Below are positions 35,968-44,199 of a stretch of 64,000 bases of DNA, in pieces. The position numbers and the translations under genes are program-made. The notes beneath the pieces were generated by a model. The model saw only the letters and a program-made list of their open reading frames with translations, was not told the origin of the DNA and ran no database searches. The DNA is from Streptomyces europaeiscabiei (GTDB lineage Bacteria; Actinomycetota; Actinomycetes; Streptomycetales; Streptomycetaceae): positions 1 through 64,000 of the forward strand of contig NZ_LRTR01000877.1 of the NCBI RefSeq assembly GCF_001550375.1, written 5' to 3'. The number at the start of each line of letters is the position of its first letter. Positions within the stretch are counted from its first letter, which is position 1.

Positions 35968-37925
35968 TCTTTCATGTCTACCCTCCCGCGCCAACTGCGG
36001 CCCCCAGCGGGCACATGATCGTCTGCGGCGATGACGGGCTGGCCCATCGGCTGTCCGGCGAGCTGCGAGAGGTCTACCGCGAACATGTCACGCTCGTCGC
36101 TCCCACCCGAAGCGGTGTTGTCGCGACGGGCACGGTGCCCACCGGTCGGGCCCGGGCGACGGCGCTCATCGGGCGGGTGTCCTCGGCGATGACGCGGGTT
36201 GCCGGCGCCGCGCCGGATGCCACCGATGGCGGCCAGGTGCTGGAGGCGTCGGAGCTCACCGACGAGGCGCTGGCGGCGGCCGGTGTGGCACGGGCAGCCG
36301 CGGTCGCTCTGGTGTACGAGGACGACGAGGTGAACATCCGCGCCGCATTGATCGCCCGCCGCCTCAATCCGCAGGTGCGGCTGGTGATCCGGCTGTACAA
36401 CCGCAAGCTCGGCCAGCAGCTGGAGGAGCTGCTGGACCAGGCCGCCGTCGTCGCCTCCCCAGGGCTGGACCCAGTGGCTCTGGACACGTCCACCACGGTC
36501 CTGTCCGACGCGGACACCGCCGCACCGGCGCTGGCCGCCACCGCTGTCGCCGGCACCAGCAAAGTGGTGCAGGCGGACGGCCTGCTGCTGCGGGCGGTGG
36601 AGCGCACGCCGCCGCGCCGCGGCGAGGCCGCCGACCCCGGCCTGTGCATCCTGGCCCTGCTGTCGGCGACCGCCAACGATCCAGCCGGCGCGGAGGGTTC
36701 GGACCGCAGTGGCAGAGAAGCGCCCCAACTCCTGCCGGACGAGGGGGCGGTGAGCGCGGCCAACGGACACGGCACGGTGGTGCTGGAAGCGGTCTCGTAC
36801 AGCGGATCGGTACTGCCCACCGGGCGGCTGGCCGACCGGGGTGCCTCGCTTGGACAGTTGTTCTCGCGTCGGCTGCGCTGGTCGCTGTTCGGCCTGATCG
36901 CCTGCGTCTGCGGCCTCGCGGTCGCCTCCTGGCTGACCACCGGCGACAGTCTGGTGCACGCCACCTACCTCACCCTGCTCGACCTGTTCGCCATCGACGA
37001 CCCGGCGCTGGGCGAGCCGCTGAGCCGTCAGATCATCCAACTCCTTTCCGGACTGGCCGGGTTGTTGCTGCTGCCGGTGATGACCGCGGCCGTGCTGGAG
37101 GGCCTGGGCACCTTCCGCAGCGCTTCCGCCCTGCGCCGCCCGCCGCGTGGCCTGTCCGGGCACGTCGTGCTGCTCGGCCTGGGCAAGATCGGTACTCGCG
37201 TGCTGGCCCGGCTGAAGGAGCTCGACATCCCCGTCGTCTGCGTGGAGTCGGACCCCGAGGCGCGCGGTGTCCCGCTGGCCCGCCGGCTGCGCGTCCCCAC
37301 CGTGATCGGGGACGTCACCGAGGAGGGCGTCCTGGAGTCCGCCAAGATCCACCGTGCGCACGCCCTGCTCGCCCTGACCAGCTCCGACACCACCAACCTC
37401 GAAGCCGCCCTGTACGCCCGCTCCGTCAAGCCCGACCTCCGTGTCGCGCTGCGGCTGTACGACGACGACTTCGCCACCGCTGTCTACCGCACCCTGCGCG
37501 CCGCCCACCCACAGGCCCTCACCCGCAGCCGCAGCGTCTCCAGCCTCGCGGCCCCCGCGTTCGCCGGCGCGATGATGGGCCGCCAGATCCTCGGCGCCAT
37601 CCCCGTCGAACGCAAGGTGCTCCTCTTCGCCGCCCTCGTCGTCGCAGGGCATCCGCAGCTGGAGGGCCGTACGGTCGCCGAAGCCTTCCGCCCCGGGGCC
37701 TGGCGTGTTCTGGCCCTGGACGCCGCCGCGCCCGCCGACCGCCGCCCCGACCTTGCTCAGGCCCATCCGGCCGACGGTGACGACCGGCTTCCCGGGCTGG
37801 TCTGGGAGCTGCACCCCGGGTACGTCCTGCGGCCTGAGGACCGGGTTGTGCTGGCGACGACCCGGCAGGGGCTCGCCGAACTCCTCGGCCGCCATCCCCG
37901 GCCAGCCGATCCCGCCACGCCGTAG
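35964..37925 (+). CDS. Two-RCK ion-channel-like protein (CASTOR/TrkA-related)
   Basis: The 653-aa protein has a first TrkA-N Rossmann domain (HMIVCGDDGLAHRLSGELRE), a linker, and two membrane helices (about residues 306-324 and 356-380). A short possible pore loop lies between them, followed by a second RCK domain (GHVVLLGLGKIGTRVLARLK; VPTVIGDVTEEGVLESAKIH) and a C-terminal TrkA-C-like part. The loop (SLVHATYLTLLDLFAIDDP) has no TxGYG selectivity filter, so it is either a non-classical channel, as in CASTOR/POLLUX-type proteins, or a regulator. The GTG at 35964 overlaps the preceding stop. A 24-nt leader element before the operon links it to other cation transport genes. Confidence 0.78.
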   Translation: MIFHVYPPAPTAAPSGHMIVCGDDGLAHRLSGELREVYREHVTLVAPTRSGVVATGTVPTGRARATALIGRVSSAMTRVAGAAPDATDGGQVLEASELTDEALAAAGVARAAAVALVYEDDEVNIRAALIARRLNPQVRLVIRLYNRKLGQQLEELLDQAAVVASPGLDPVALDTSTTVLSDADTAAPALAATAVAGTSKVVQADGLLLRAVERTPPRRGEAADPGLCILALLSATANDPAGAEGSDRSGREAPQLLPDEGAVSAANGHGTVVLEAVSYSGSVLPTGRLADRGASLGQLFSRRLRWSLFGLIACVCGLAVASWLTTGDSLVHATYLTLLDLFAIDDPALGEPLSRQIIQLLSGLAGLLLLPVMTAAVLEGLGTFRSASALRRPPRGLSGHVVLLGLGKIGTRVLARLKELDIPVVCVESDPEARGVPLARRLRVPTVIGDVTEEGVLESAKIHRAHALLALTSSDTTNLEAALYARSVKPDLRVALRLYDDDFATAVYRTLRAAHPQALTRSRSVSSLAAPAFAGAMMGRQILGAIPVERKVLLFAALVVAGHPQLEGRTVAEAFRPGAWRVLALDAAAPADRRPDLAQAHPADGDDRLPGLVWELHPGYVLRPEDRVVLATTRQGLAELLGRHPRPADPATP

Positions 37926-38095
37926 AACCACTTCATGGCGCTCGACTCGGTCGGCGCGGTTGCTCGGATGGACAGGTGTGGCGGTACGCGAGCGACCGGT
38001 GCGGACACGGCCGCCCATCGAGGCCGCCGCCGGCCCGGGGCCTTGCCGCGCGATGGCCGGACTGGTGCGGAGTACGGCATCAAGAGAGCGTAAAG

Positions 38096-38114
38096 ACTGC
38101 CGGAACCAGGCAGT
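38096..38114 (+). promoter_or_regulatory. 6-7-6 palindrome, copy c
   Basis: ACTGCC-GGAACCA-GGCAGT, with perfect six-base arms, ends 74 bases before the OB-fold protein gene of the second flotillin operon. Confidence 0.6.
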
Positions 38115-38188
38115 GTCTTCGTCGGGGTGCACGTGTGAGTATTGCGTCACCAGCGCGGTGACAGTGGGGGAAAGGCGGGTGGACGCGG

Positions 38189-38704
38189 ATGACCTGGTTT
38201 CTGGGTCTCGGCATCGCAGGAGTCGTACTCCTCGTCCTGTCCCTCGTCCTCGACGGTGTCCTTGAGGGCCTTTTCGACGGCGTCGACGCGCTCGACGGTC
38301 TCTTCGACGGCTGGCTGTCGCTTCCGGTCATCGCAGGGTTTGTGTCCATGCTCGGCTTTTCCGGCGCGATCGTCATGGGCACCACCGGGCTCGGCGCGGT
38401 CGGCGCCGCCGCGGTCGGCGTGCCCGCCGGAGCCGCCACGGGCTGGCTCGCCTACCGTCTCAGCCGTGCGCTGTTGAACGACCGGTCCGGTGCCGCCCCG
38501 CGCGGCGACGATCTGATCGGCGTATCGGGCTCGGTGGTGACGGCCATTCCGGCGGGCGGCTACGGCGAGGTGCTGGTCCACCGGGCCGGGCAGCCGGTGA
38601 AGCTCGCGGCGAAGAGTCCGAGCCCGGTGCCGCGAGGCGCCGAGATCTGGGTGGAGGAGACGCTGTCGCAGACAGCGGTCTCCGTACGCCCGGTCGAGCG
38701 CTGA
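38189..38704 (+). CDS. Membrane OB-fold protein (YqiJ/NfeD-like)
   Basis: The 171-aa protein has an N-terminal helix (MTWFLGLGIAGVVLLVLSLV) and an Asp/Gly-rich loop DGVLEGLFDGVDALDGLFDG. Two more helices (SMLGFSGAIVMGTTGLGAVG; GVPAGAATGWLAYRL) and a C-terminal OB-fold domain follow (DLIGVSGSVVTAIPAGGYGE; IWVEETLSQTAVSVRPVE). It has the same role as the protein at 27707: partner of the flotillin that follows after 110 bases. An upstream GTG is possible, but the ATG at 38189 gives the natural membrane start. Confidence 0.8.
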   Translation: MTWFLGLGIAGVVLLVLSLVLDGVLEGLFDGVDALDGLFDGWLSLPVIAGFVSMLGFSGAIVMGTTGLGAVGAAAVGVPAGAATGWLAYRLSRALLNDRSGAAPRGDDLIGVSGSVVTAIPAGGYGEVLVHRAGQPVKLAAKSPSPVPRGAEIWVEETLSQTAVSVRPVER

Positions 38705-38814
38705 CCCGCCGCGCCGCTCCGCACATCGGGCGCCGCCGCATCGGCGCCGCCCTTTCATCCACATGAACCCGTATCGATCTGCCGTCCCCTGGGAGGGCTG
38801 AGGGGAAGGACGTC

Positions 38815-40248
38815 ATGAGTCCAGTTGTCATCGCGGTGATAGGAGTCGTCGTACTCCTTGTCCTGCTCGGCCTCGTCGTGGTCACCCGCTACAAGGTGGC
38901 GGGCCCGAGCGAGGCGTTCATCGTCACCGGCCGGCGTGGCAAGCAGGCCACCGACCCGGAGACCGGCCGGGTGTTCACCGACAACAGCGGGCAGAAGGTC
39001 GTGGTCGGCGGCGGCGTGTTCGTCGTGCCGTTCGTGCAGCAGAAGTTCACCCTCGACCTGTCCAGCCGGCACATCCCGATCTCGGTGCGCGGCGCGGTCA
39101 CGCTGCGGGGTGTGAAGGCGAACCTCGAAGGTGTCGCCATCGTCAAGGTGGGCGGTACCGAGGACTCGATCCGGGCCGCCGCGCAGCGGTTCCTGATGCA
39201 GCAGGACGGCATCGTCGGCTTCACGCAAGAGGTGCTGTCCGGCGCGCTGCGTTCCATCGTGGGCCGGATGTCAGTGGAGGACATCATCCGCGACCGGGCC
39301 GCGTTCGCCGGTCAGGTCGCGGAGGAGGCGGAGGCGAGCCTGTCCGGTCAGGGGCTGGTGCTGGACGCCTTCCAGATCCAGGACATCACCACTGAGGGTT
39401 CCTATCTGGAGGACCTGGGCCGTCCGGAGGCCGCGCGTGCCAAGCAGGAGGCCGACATCGCCGAGGCCGTGGCCCGGCGCGCCGCCGAGCAGGCGCGGCT
39501 GAAGGCCGAGGAGGAGATCGCGATCGCCCAGCGGACCTTCGCTCTCAAGACCGCGGAGATCAAGGCCGAGACCGACGAGGCAGCCGCCCGCGCCGCCGCG
39601 GCCGGCCCGCTCGCCGAGGCCGCCCGGTCGCAGGAGGTCCTGGCAGAGCAGGAGAAGGTGGCCGAGCGGCAGGCCGCGCTGACCGACCGTGAGCTGGACA
39701 CCAAGGTCCGCAAGCCCGCCGACGCGGCCCGCTACCAGGCCGAGCAGGAGGCCGAGGCCCGCCGTATCGCCCTGGTCAAGGAGGCCGAGGCGGACGCCCA
39801 GCGGTCCCGGCTGACCGGTGAGGGCGAGAAGGCGCACCGCGCCGCGCTCGCCGACGCGGTCCGTATCGAGGGCGAGGCCGAGGCCGCCGCGATCGGCGCG
39901 AAGGGCTCCGCCGAAGCCGAGGCAATGCGCAAGAAGGCCGACGCCTTTGCCCAGTACGGCGATGCCGCCGTGCTGCAGATGCTGGTGGAGGTGCTGCCGC
40001 AGGTCGTCGCCAAGGCGTCTGAGCCGCTCAGCGCGATCGACAAGATGACGGTGATCTCCACCGACGGCGCGAGCCAGCTCTCGCGCACGGTCGCCGACAA
40101 CGTGGCCCAGGGCCTCGAACTGCTCGGTTCCACCACCGGAGTCGACCTCGCCGAGCTGCTGAAGGGCATCACCGGCCGGGTCGGCGGTGCGCAGCCCGCG
40201 ACGACGGCGCCCACCGAGGCCAACGGGAAGGTCGAGATCACCGGCTGA
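38815..40248 (+). CDS. Flotillin (SPFH-family, YqiK-like)
   Basis: The 477-aa protein has a membrane anchor (VVIAVIGVVVLLVLLGLVVV) and the flotillin-type SPFH domain (YKVAGPSEAFIVTGRRGKQA; VVVGGGVFVVPFVQQKF). The flotillin coiled coil follows with many EAEA repeats (KQEADIAEAVARRAAEQARL) and then the end domain AVLQMLVEVLPQVVAKASEP. Of the three SPFH proteins in the window it is the closest to canonical flotillin-1. It should assemble membrane microdomains together with its OB-fold partner. A strong hairpin follows the gene. Confidence 0.92.
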   Translation: MSPVVIAVIGVVVLLVLLGLVVVTRYKVAGPSEAFIVTGRRGKQATDPETGRVFTDNSGQKVVVGGGVFVVPFVQQKFTLDLSSRHIPISVRGAVTLRGVKANLEGVAIVKVGGTEDSIRAAAQRFLMQQDGIVGFTQEVLSGALRSIVGRMSVEDIIRDRAAFAGQVAEEAEASLSGQGLVLDAFQIQDITTEGSYLEDLGRPEAARAKQEADIAEAVARRAAEQARLKAEEEIAIAQRTFALKTAEIKAETDEAAARAAAAGPLAEAARSQEVLAEQEKVAERQAALTDRELDTKVRKPADAARYQAEQEAEARRIALVKEAEADAQRSRLTGEGEKAHRAALADAVRIEGEAEAAAIGAKGSAEAEAMRKKADAFAQYGDAAVLQMLVEVLPQVVAKASEPLSAIDKMTVISTDGASQLSRTVADNVAQGLELLGSTTGVDLAELLKGITGRVGGAQPATTAPTEANGKVEITG

Positions 40249-40273
40249 CGCCGACAATCGACCAGAGGAGCGA

Positions 40274-40300
40274 GCCCGGGCGGCCCGGAACCGCCCGGGC
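40274..40300 (+). terminator. Terminator after the flotillin gene
   Basis: A perfect 10-bp stem (GCCCGGGCGG with CCGCCCGGGC) and a seven-base loop, 26 bases after the stop. Confidence 0.75.
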
Positions 40301-40375
40301 CTGTGCGTGAAGGCGCTTTGCCCATGAAGGCTTTTCCCGCCACTGGGGGCGGCTTTCCATACGGAGGTACGAGCG

Positions 40376-40729
40376 GTGTTTCTGTGGCTCTGGCTGATCG
40401 GCTGGTCGGCCTTCGCACTGCCCCTGGCCATCGCCTCGCTGCGGGGCTGGGCGCCGAAGCGAGTCCGCAGCCGTACGAGTCCGTGGGGCCTCCGCGTCCG
40501 GGGCGTCGCACTGCTGGTGATCTGGATCGGCGGTCTGACCGGCCCGCTCCTGCGATGGAGCCACCTGGACTCCCAGGACGCCACCTTCTTCGCCTCCGTG
40601 GTGCAGGGCGGGTTCCTTGTCTTCGCGGGAGGGCTCGTAGCCGGATCGCAGCTGAGCGAGTGGTTCTACAGGCGGGCACTACGAGCACAGACTGTCGATC
40701 AGGCACAGGGCATCAGCGGACGGCCGTGA
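40376..40729 (+). CDS. Small membrane protein of unknown function
   Basis: The 117-aa protein has about three hydrophobic helices (LWLWLIGWSAFALPLAIASL; VALLVIWIGGLTGPLL; VVQGGFLVFAGGLVAGSQL) and a polar C-terminal tail. CGGAGG stands nine bases before a GTG at 40376, which fixes the start. I do not recognise the family. It is separated from the flotillin gene by a terminator and is probably transcribed independently. Confidence 0.7.
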   Translation: MFLWLWLIGWSAFALPLAIASLRGWAPKRVRSRTSPWGLRVRGVALLVIWIGGLTGPLLRWSHLDSQDATFFASVVQGGFLVFAGGLVAGSQLSEWFYRRALRAQTVDQAQGISGRP

Positions 40730-40791
40730 TGATCCTGGCCGACCGGATGGGGGGCGGGGTCGGGCTCCGCCGCCCGGCTCGGCCTCGCTGA

Positions 40792-41385
40792 TCAACTCGT
40801 CGGGTCGGCCGGCCTTCCTCCCCACCGCGTGTCGATCCGCTCCCACTCCACGGCCCACTGCGTCATACGCCACTGGTTCAGGTACCTGCGTGTGACGGAG
40901 ACAGCGGCCAGGGCGATGCCGCCCGCACCTGACGCGACCAGTACTCCTCCAGTGGCCGCATGGGATCGTGCCTCCCCGTCGGTCAGGGGTTCGGCGGTGA
41001 GGTGGCCGTCCTCGTCGATCCAGATGGTCACCCGGTTGCCGGCGGGGCTCGTGGCCGACACCCTGGCCTCACCGGTGCGTGTCGAACCGTCCGGCGCGGT
41101 CCAGCGGACCGTCGCCCACACCCGGGGATCTCCCGCTGCCCGGGCTGGCACCTTGCCCTTGGCATCCTCGACGAGTACGGCCGACACCTCGCGGCGCTCC
41201 ACCCGCTGCCGATCGGCGGACCGCTCGATCGCGTCTGCCGCCGCCAGCCCCGCGAACAGGCCGCCCACCAGGGCCAGCACCCATCCAACGAGGATGACCC
41301 AGGCTTCGATGACGTCGCTGAGCCGCCGCAACGGATTACGCCGCCACCGCCACCACCGCACCCTGGCACACCGTGCCGTCGCCAT
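40792..41385 (-). CDS. Two-helix membrane protein (Rv1733c-like)
   Basis: The 197-aa protein has a basic start (RWWRWRRNPLRRLSDV), helix one (IEAWVILVGWVLALVGGLFA), and an extracytoplasmic region of about 85 residues with a beta-type core (VWATVRWTAPDGSTRTGEAR; RVTIWIDEDGHLTAEPLT). Helix two (TGGVLVASGAGGIALAAVSV) and a short basic end follow. This is the layout of the actinobacterial Rv1733c family, members of which respond to hypoxia or stress in mycobacteria. AGGGGG eight bases before the ATG at 41385 makes it a better start than the GTG at 41394. A 6-7-6 palindrome lies about 110 bases upstream. Confidence 0.78.
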   Translation of the reverse strand: MATARCARVRWWRWRRNPLRRLSDVIEAWVILVGWVLALVGGLFAGLAAADAIERSADRQRVERREVSAVLVEDAKGKVPARAAGDPRVWATVRWTAPDGSTRTGEARVSATSPAGNRVTIWIDEDGHLTAEPLTDGEARSHAATGGVLVASGAGGIALAAVSVTRRYLNQWRMTQWAVEWERIDTRWGGRPADPTS

Positions 41386-41496
41386 CGCCGACACCCCCTA
41401 CTGAGCACCGGCAGCACGCTTCCCCAGCCTGCTACGGAGAGAGGATCGCTGCCCCGTCCCCGTCCTTCATCCTGCGCATACAACCCTGGCAGTCGC

Positions 41497-41515
41497 ACTG
41501 CCAGGTTCCGGCAGT
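41497..41515 (-). promoter_or_regulatory. 6-7-6 palindrome, copy d
   Basis: On the minus strand it reads ACTGCC-GGAACCT-GGCAGT, pointing at the Rv1733c-like gene. One further base pair extends each arm (CACTGCC...GGCAGTG), making this the most symmetrical copy. Confidence 0.6.
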
Positions 41516-41612
41516 GTTCCCCACGTTCCGCATGCCGGTTCCTGACAGGAATCCCGCCTGCACCCCGTCGCGGAAGGTGGTGACCGAGCCCGGCCCGCGC
41601 TGAGCGAAGCCG

Positions 41613-42026
41613 TCAGCGGGCGTGCAGCAGGCGGCGCCAGGCGCGCCGGAACCGGCCCATGAGGTGGGGGCATAGCGGGCCGCCGTGGGGCAGGATCACC
41701 GTCGTTTCCCGTGTCATCGCAGCGAAGAAGGCCCGCCCCAGGCGGCTCTGCAAGGTGGTGGTCCACCGGTAGTCGCGACGGTGGGCGAACAGGGAACACA
41801 CGAGTCCTCGCCCCAGTCCTTGGCGCTGCCACGTATCGCAGACCCAGAGATCCAGGATGCGCCCCGTACGGCATGTTCTGCAGGCACGGAAACGAAGCCG
41901 ACCGACGACACGGCCGCAGGGACCATGCAGGATGAGCTCGGCCGGACCGCCCGGAGCAGCGGTGGTGACGTAGGTCAGTCGAACCGGCTGACCGTCGGGG
42001 GCGTCGACGTTCCAGAATCCGGTCAC
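41613..42026 (-). CDS. GNAT-family acetyltransferase
   Basis: The 137-aa protein shows the acetyl-CoA-binding motif A: ILDLWVCDTWQRQGLGRGLV, with RQGLGRG as the pyrophosphate loop, after a beta strand region (ELILHGPCGRVVGRLRF). It ends in a basic helix (HLMGRFRRAWRRLLHAR). The acceptor is unknown. A GGGAGG site eight bases before a GTG at 42026 supports the start. A Cys-rich patch (RACRTCRTGR) is unusual for the family. Confidence 0.75.
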   Translation of the reverse strand: MTGFWNVDAPDGQPVRLTYVTTAAPGGPAELILHGPCGRVVGRLRFRACRTCRTGRILDLWVCDTWQRQGLGRGLVCSLFAHRRDYRWTTTLQSRLGRAFFAAMTRETTVILPHGGPLCPHLMGRFRRAWRRLLHAR

Positions 42027-42185
42027 CGAGGGGACCTCCCGCTGTCTCCGCCGGGTGAGCAGGTCTGGTCAGGCTCCGGCGTCATGTTCCCGATGCCTCC
42101 GTGTCAGGTCTCCCGGCTCCCTCAGCGCCGGTCCGTGCCGTAGCGCACGGCACGGCGCTCCCACGAGTGGCCGACGCGACGGCGT

Positions 42186-43427
42186 TCACGCGCGCGCATC
42201 TGCGACGGTCTCCTCGGAGTGTGTGCCGACGTCCTTGCGTCCGGCCGGGATTCCGGCGAGGTCGTCGACGTGGAAGAGGCGGGCGATCGGCACGTCGGTG
42301 GAGCTGTGCGCGATGATCGAGAAGGCGATGCACACGGCGATGAGGGTGAACGCCTCCTCGCCCTGCGGGATCCCGGCCTGCAGCACGAGGAGCCCGTACA
42401 CCACCGACGCGAAACCCTTCGGCCCGAACCATGCCGCGACCAGCTTCTCCTGGCGGGTGAACCGCGTGCCGACCAGGGAGATAAGCAGGGAGGCCGGGCG
42501 GATCAGCACGATGGCGAGGATGACGGCGACGTATCCACCGAAGGACAGATCACCGAACAGTTGAGGTGTCAGCAGCGCGCCGAACACCAGCAGCGCCGCG
42601 AACTTGGCCAGCTCCGCCAGTGCCTCGCCGAGCGGCTCGAACGCCTCCTTCGCCTCCAGCGACCGGGCGGTGAGCACGGCACCGGCCGAGAACGCGGCGA
42701 GGTAGGGGTTGGCGTGCGTGAGGTGGCAGACCCCGTAAAGGATCACGCCGATCGCCAGCGGCAGCAGCGGCTGCAGCTTGGGCTCGGCGCCCAACAGCCT
42801 GAACCGTACGAGCTCGACCACCACGAACGGCAGGACGACACCGAAGACCAGTCCGAGGACCAGCTCCAGCGCGATTTTCCCCAGGGACGCCTCGGCGTGC
42901 CCGGAGTTCGGCCCGGCCGCGGCGATCAGGATGAGCACGACGGGCAGCGCGAGCCCGTCGTTGATGCCGCTCTCCACATTCAGCAACTGCCGCAGTTTCG
43001 CCGGGACTTCCTTGCGGCCGACGATCGCGGAGGCGAACACCGGGTCGGTGGGCGCCAGTACGGCACCGACCAGGAACGAGGTCGTCCAGTCCAGGCCCAC
43101 CAGGTAGTGCGTGATCAGCGCCATGCCGACGAACGCCAAGGGCATTCCAAGGCCGAGTGCTCGGGCGGGGTTGCGCCAGTTGGCACGCAGCTTGGGGAAG
43201 GAGACGTGCATGCCGTCGGTGAACAGCACCGCGAACAGCGCCAGATCGGCCGTCACCGACACGATCTCGCTGTCCGGCGTGATGTGGATCAGCCCCAGGA
43301 AACCGTCACTGACGAGAGCGCCACCGACCAGGAAGAGAAGCGATGTCGACAGAACGGTCCGGGCGGCGAGCCCCGACAGCAGCACCGCGATGAGCAGCGC
43401 CACCCCGAAAACCACGACGAGCACCAT
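42186..43427 (-). CDS. CPA1-family monovalent cation/proton antiporter
   Basis: The 413-aa membrane protein of about 12 helices exchanges Na+ (or K+) for H+. CPA1 hallmarks are VGAVLAPTDPVFASAIVG and NVESGINDGLALPVVLIL, the latter with the conserved Asn-Asp pair of the ion-binding site. FSAGAVLTARSLEA and KLVAAWFGPKGFASVVYGL follow. The C-terminal hydrophilic tail is short. The start is placed at the ATG at 43427, after GGGGG; an ATG at 43466 would add 13 residues. A 24-nt leader element lies 41 bases upstream. Confidence 0.88.
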   Translation of the reverse strand: MVLVVVFGVALLIAVLLSGLAARTVLSTSLLFLVGGALVSDGFLGLIHITPDSEIVSVTADLALFAVLFTDGMHVSFPKLRANWRNPARALGLGMPLAFVGMALITHYLVGLDWTTSFLVGAVLAPTDPVFASAIVGRKEVPAKLRQLLNVESGINDGLALPVVLILIAAAGPNSGHAEASLGKIALELVLGLVFGVVLPFVVVELVRFRLLGAEPKLQPLLPLAIGVILYGVCHLTHANPYLAAFSAGAVLTARSLEAKEAFEPLGEALAELAKFAALLVFGALLTPQLFGDLSFGGYVAVILAIVLIRPASLLISLVGTRFTRQEKLVAAWFGPKGFASVVYGLLVLQAGIPQGEEAFTLIAVCIAFSIIAHSSTDVPIARLFHVDDLAGIPAGRKDVGTHSEETVADARA

Positions 43428-43468
43428 GACCACGACCCCCGATCGGCGAAGAGAGTTCTCCCACAACC

Positions 43469-43492
43469 GCCGACCAGGCTTCCCGGCACACC
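43469..43492 (-). promoter_or_regulatory. 24-nt leader element, copy 2 (CPA1 antiporter)
   Basis: On the minus strand GGTGTGCCGGGA then AGCCTGGTCGGC, ending 41 bases before the start codon of the antiporter. Confidence 0.6.
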
Positions 43493-43600
43493 GCGGGGAA
43501 CCTTACACGTTTCTTACGTCGTGCCGACAGGCTCTTTTCGCGCACTCTGGCTCGTCCGACACTGCCGTGATCGGGCATGGTGCGCTGCTCGGCACGCGCT

Positions 43601-43936
43601 TCACGTGGTTTCCGTGTCCCCATGTGTCAACGCGTAGGTCAGGCCGATCTGCCGCATGACTTTCTCAGCCTGGTCGCTGGGATGGGTGATGATCAGCCGT
43701 GTGCCCTGTACCCGCGCGGCCCGGAGGGCATTGAAGAACGCGGCACAACCGACCGGGCTGAGGTGTCGCAACTCCGTCAGATCCACCTCCAGGACCTCCG
43801 GCCCTGTCCCGATCACCCGCAGGAGGCGCTGACCCGTTTGTCCGGCACTGCGGGCGTCGAGGTCACCGCGCAGCCGGACCACCTTATGACCGGACGGTGG
43901 TATTGGACCGGAGCGGCGGCGGCGGAAGAGGTGCAT
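43601..43936 (-). CDS. STAS-domain anti-anti-sigma factor-like protein
   Basis: The 111-aa protein has the STAS fold: KVVRLRGDLDARSAGQTGQR, then VLEVDLTELRHLSPVGCAAF and RLIITHPSDQAEKVMRQIGL. In regulated anti-anti-sigma factors a phosphorylated Ser follows Asp-Ser/Thr near the start of helix 2; here the equivalent stretch is HLSPVG, so Ser may be the site. The N-terminus HLFRRRRSG is strongly basic. GGAGG before the ATG at 43936 sets the start over longer frames. It may antagonise an anti-sigma factor and be a target of a SpoIIE-type phosphatase, by family analogy. A 24-nt leader element lies 28 bases upstream. Confidence 0.82.
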   Translation of the reverse strand: MHLFRRRRSGPIPPSGHKVVRLRGDLDARSAGQTGQRLLRVIGTGPEVLEVDLTELRHLSPVGCAAFFNALRAARVQGTRLIITHPSDQAEKVMRQIGLTYALTHGDTETT

Positions 43937-43964
43937 CAGAGCCTCCAGGCAGACGGATATGTCC

Positions 43965-43988
43965 GCCGACCAGACTTCCCGGCACACC
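43965..43988 (-). promoter_or_regulatory. 24-nt leader element, copy 3 (STAS gene)
   Basis: On the minus strand GGTGTGCCGGGA then AGTCTGGTCGGC, ending 28 bases before the ATG. It is identical to copy 4 before nhaA. Confidence 0.6.
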
Positions 43989-44101
43989 TGTGAGCAGGGT
44001 ACGGGTGGTGGCCATCGCGCGCATGCGCTGATCAGCCGGAGTCTCTGCCTCGGCGCGGCGCTGACACCTTGCCAGTGGTCGGCATGGCAGCGCCTCGGAC
44101 A

Positions 44102-44120
44102 ACTGCCGGAGACAGGCAAT
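44102..44120 (+). promoter_or_regulatory. 6-7-6 palindrome, copy e
   Basis: ACTGCC-GGAGACA-GGCAAT, 79 bases before the PucR-type regulator gene, in the shared region with the divergent STAS gene. Confidence 0.5.
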
Positions 44121-44143
44121 GACCCGGCTCGGACCGGGTCATT
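44118..44143 (+). terminator. Leader hairpin before the PucR-type gene
   Basis: A perfect 10-bp stem (AATGACCCGG with CCGGGTCATT) and a six-base loop. Its left arm shares three bases with the preceding palindrome. It lies 56 bases before the gene, so if it is transcribed it may act as an attenuator. Confidence 0.45.
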
Positions 44144-44199
44144 CCCGCGGCCATGCGCTAGAAAGACGTCAACGACGCATCAACTTCAGGGGGACCCAT

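Noticed and set aside
35919..38150. 743-aa open frame on the minus strand
   Set aside because: Complement of the two-RCK protein gene; Gln/Arg/Gly-rich with no recognisable fold.
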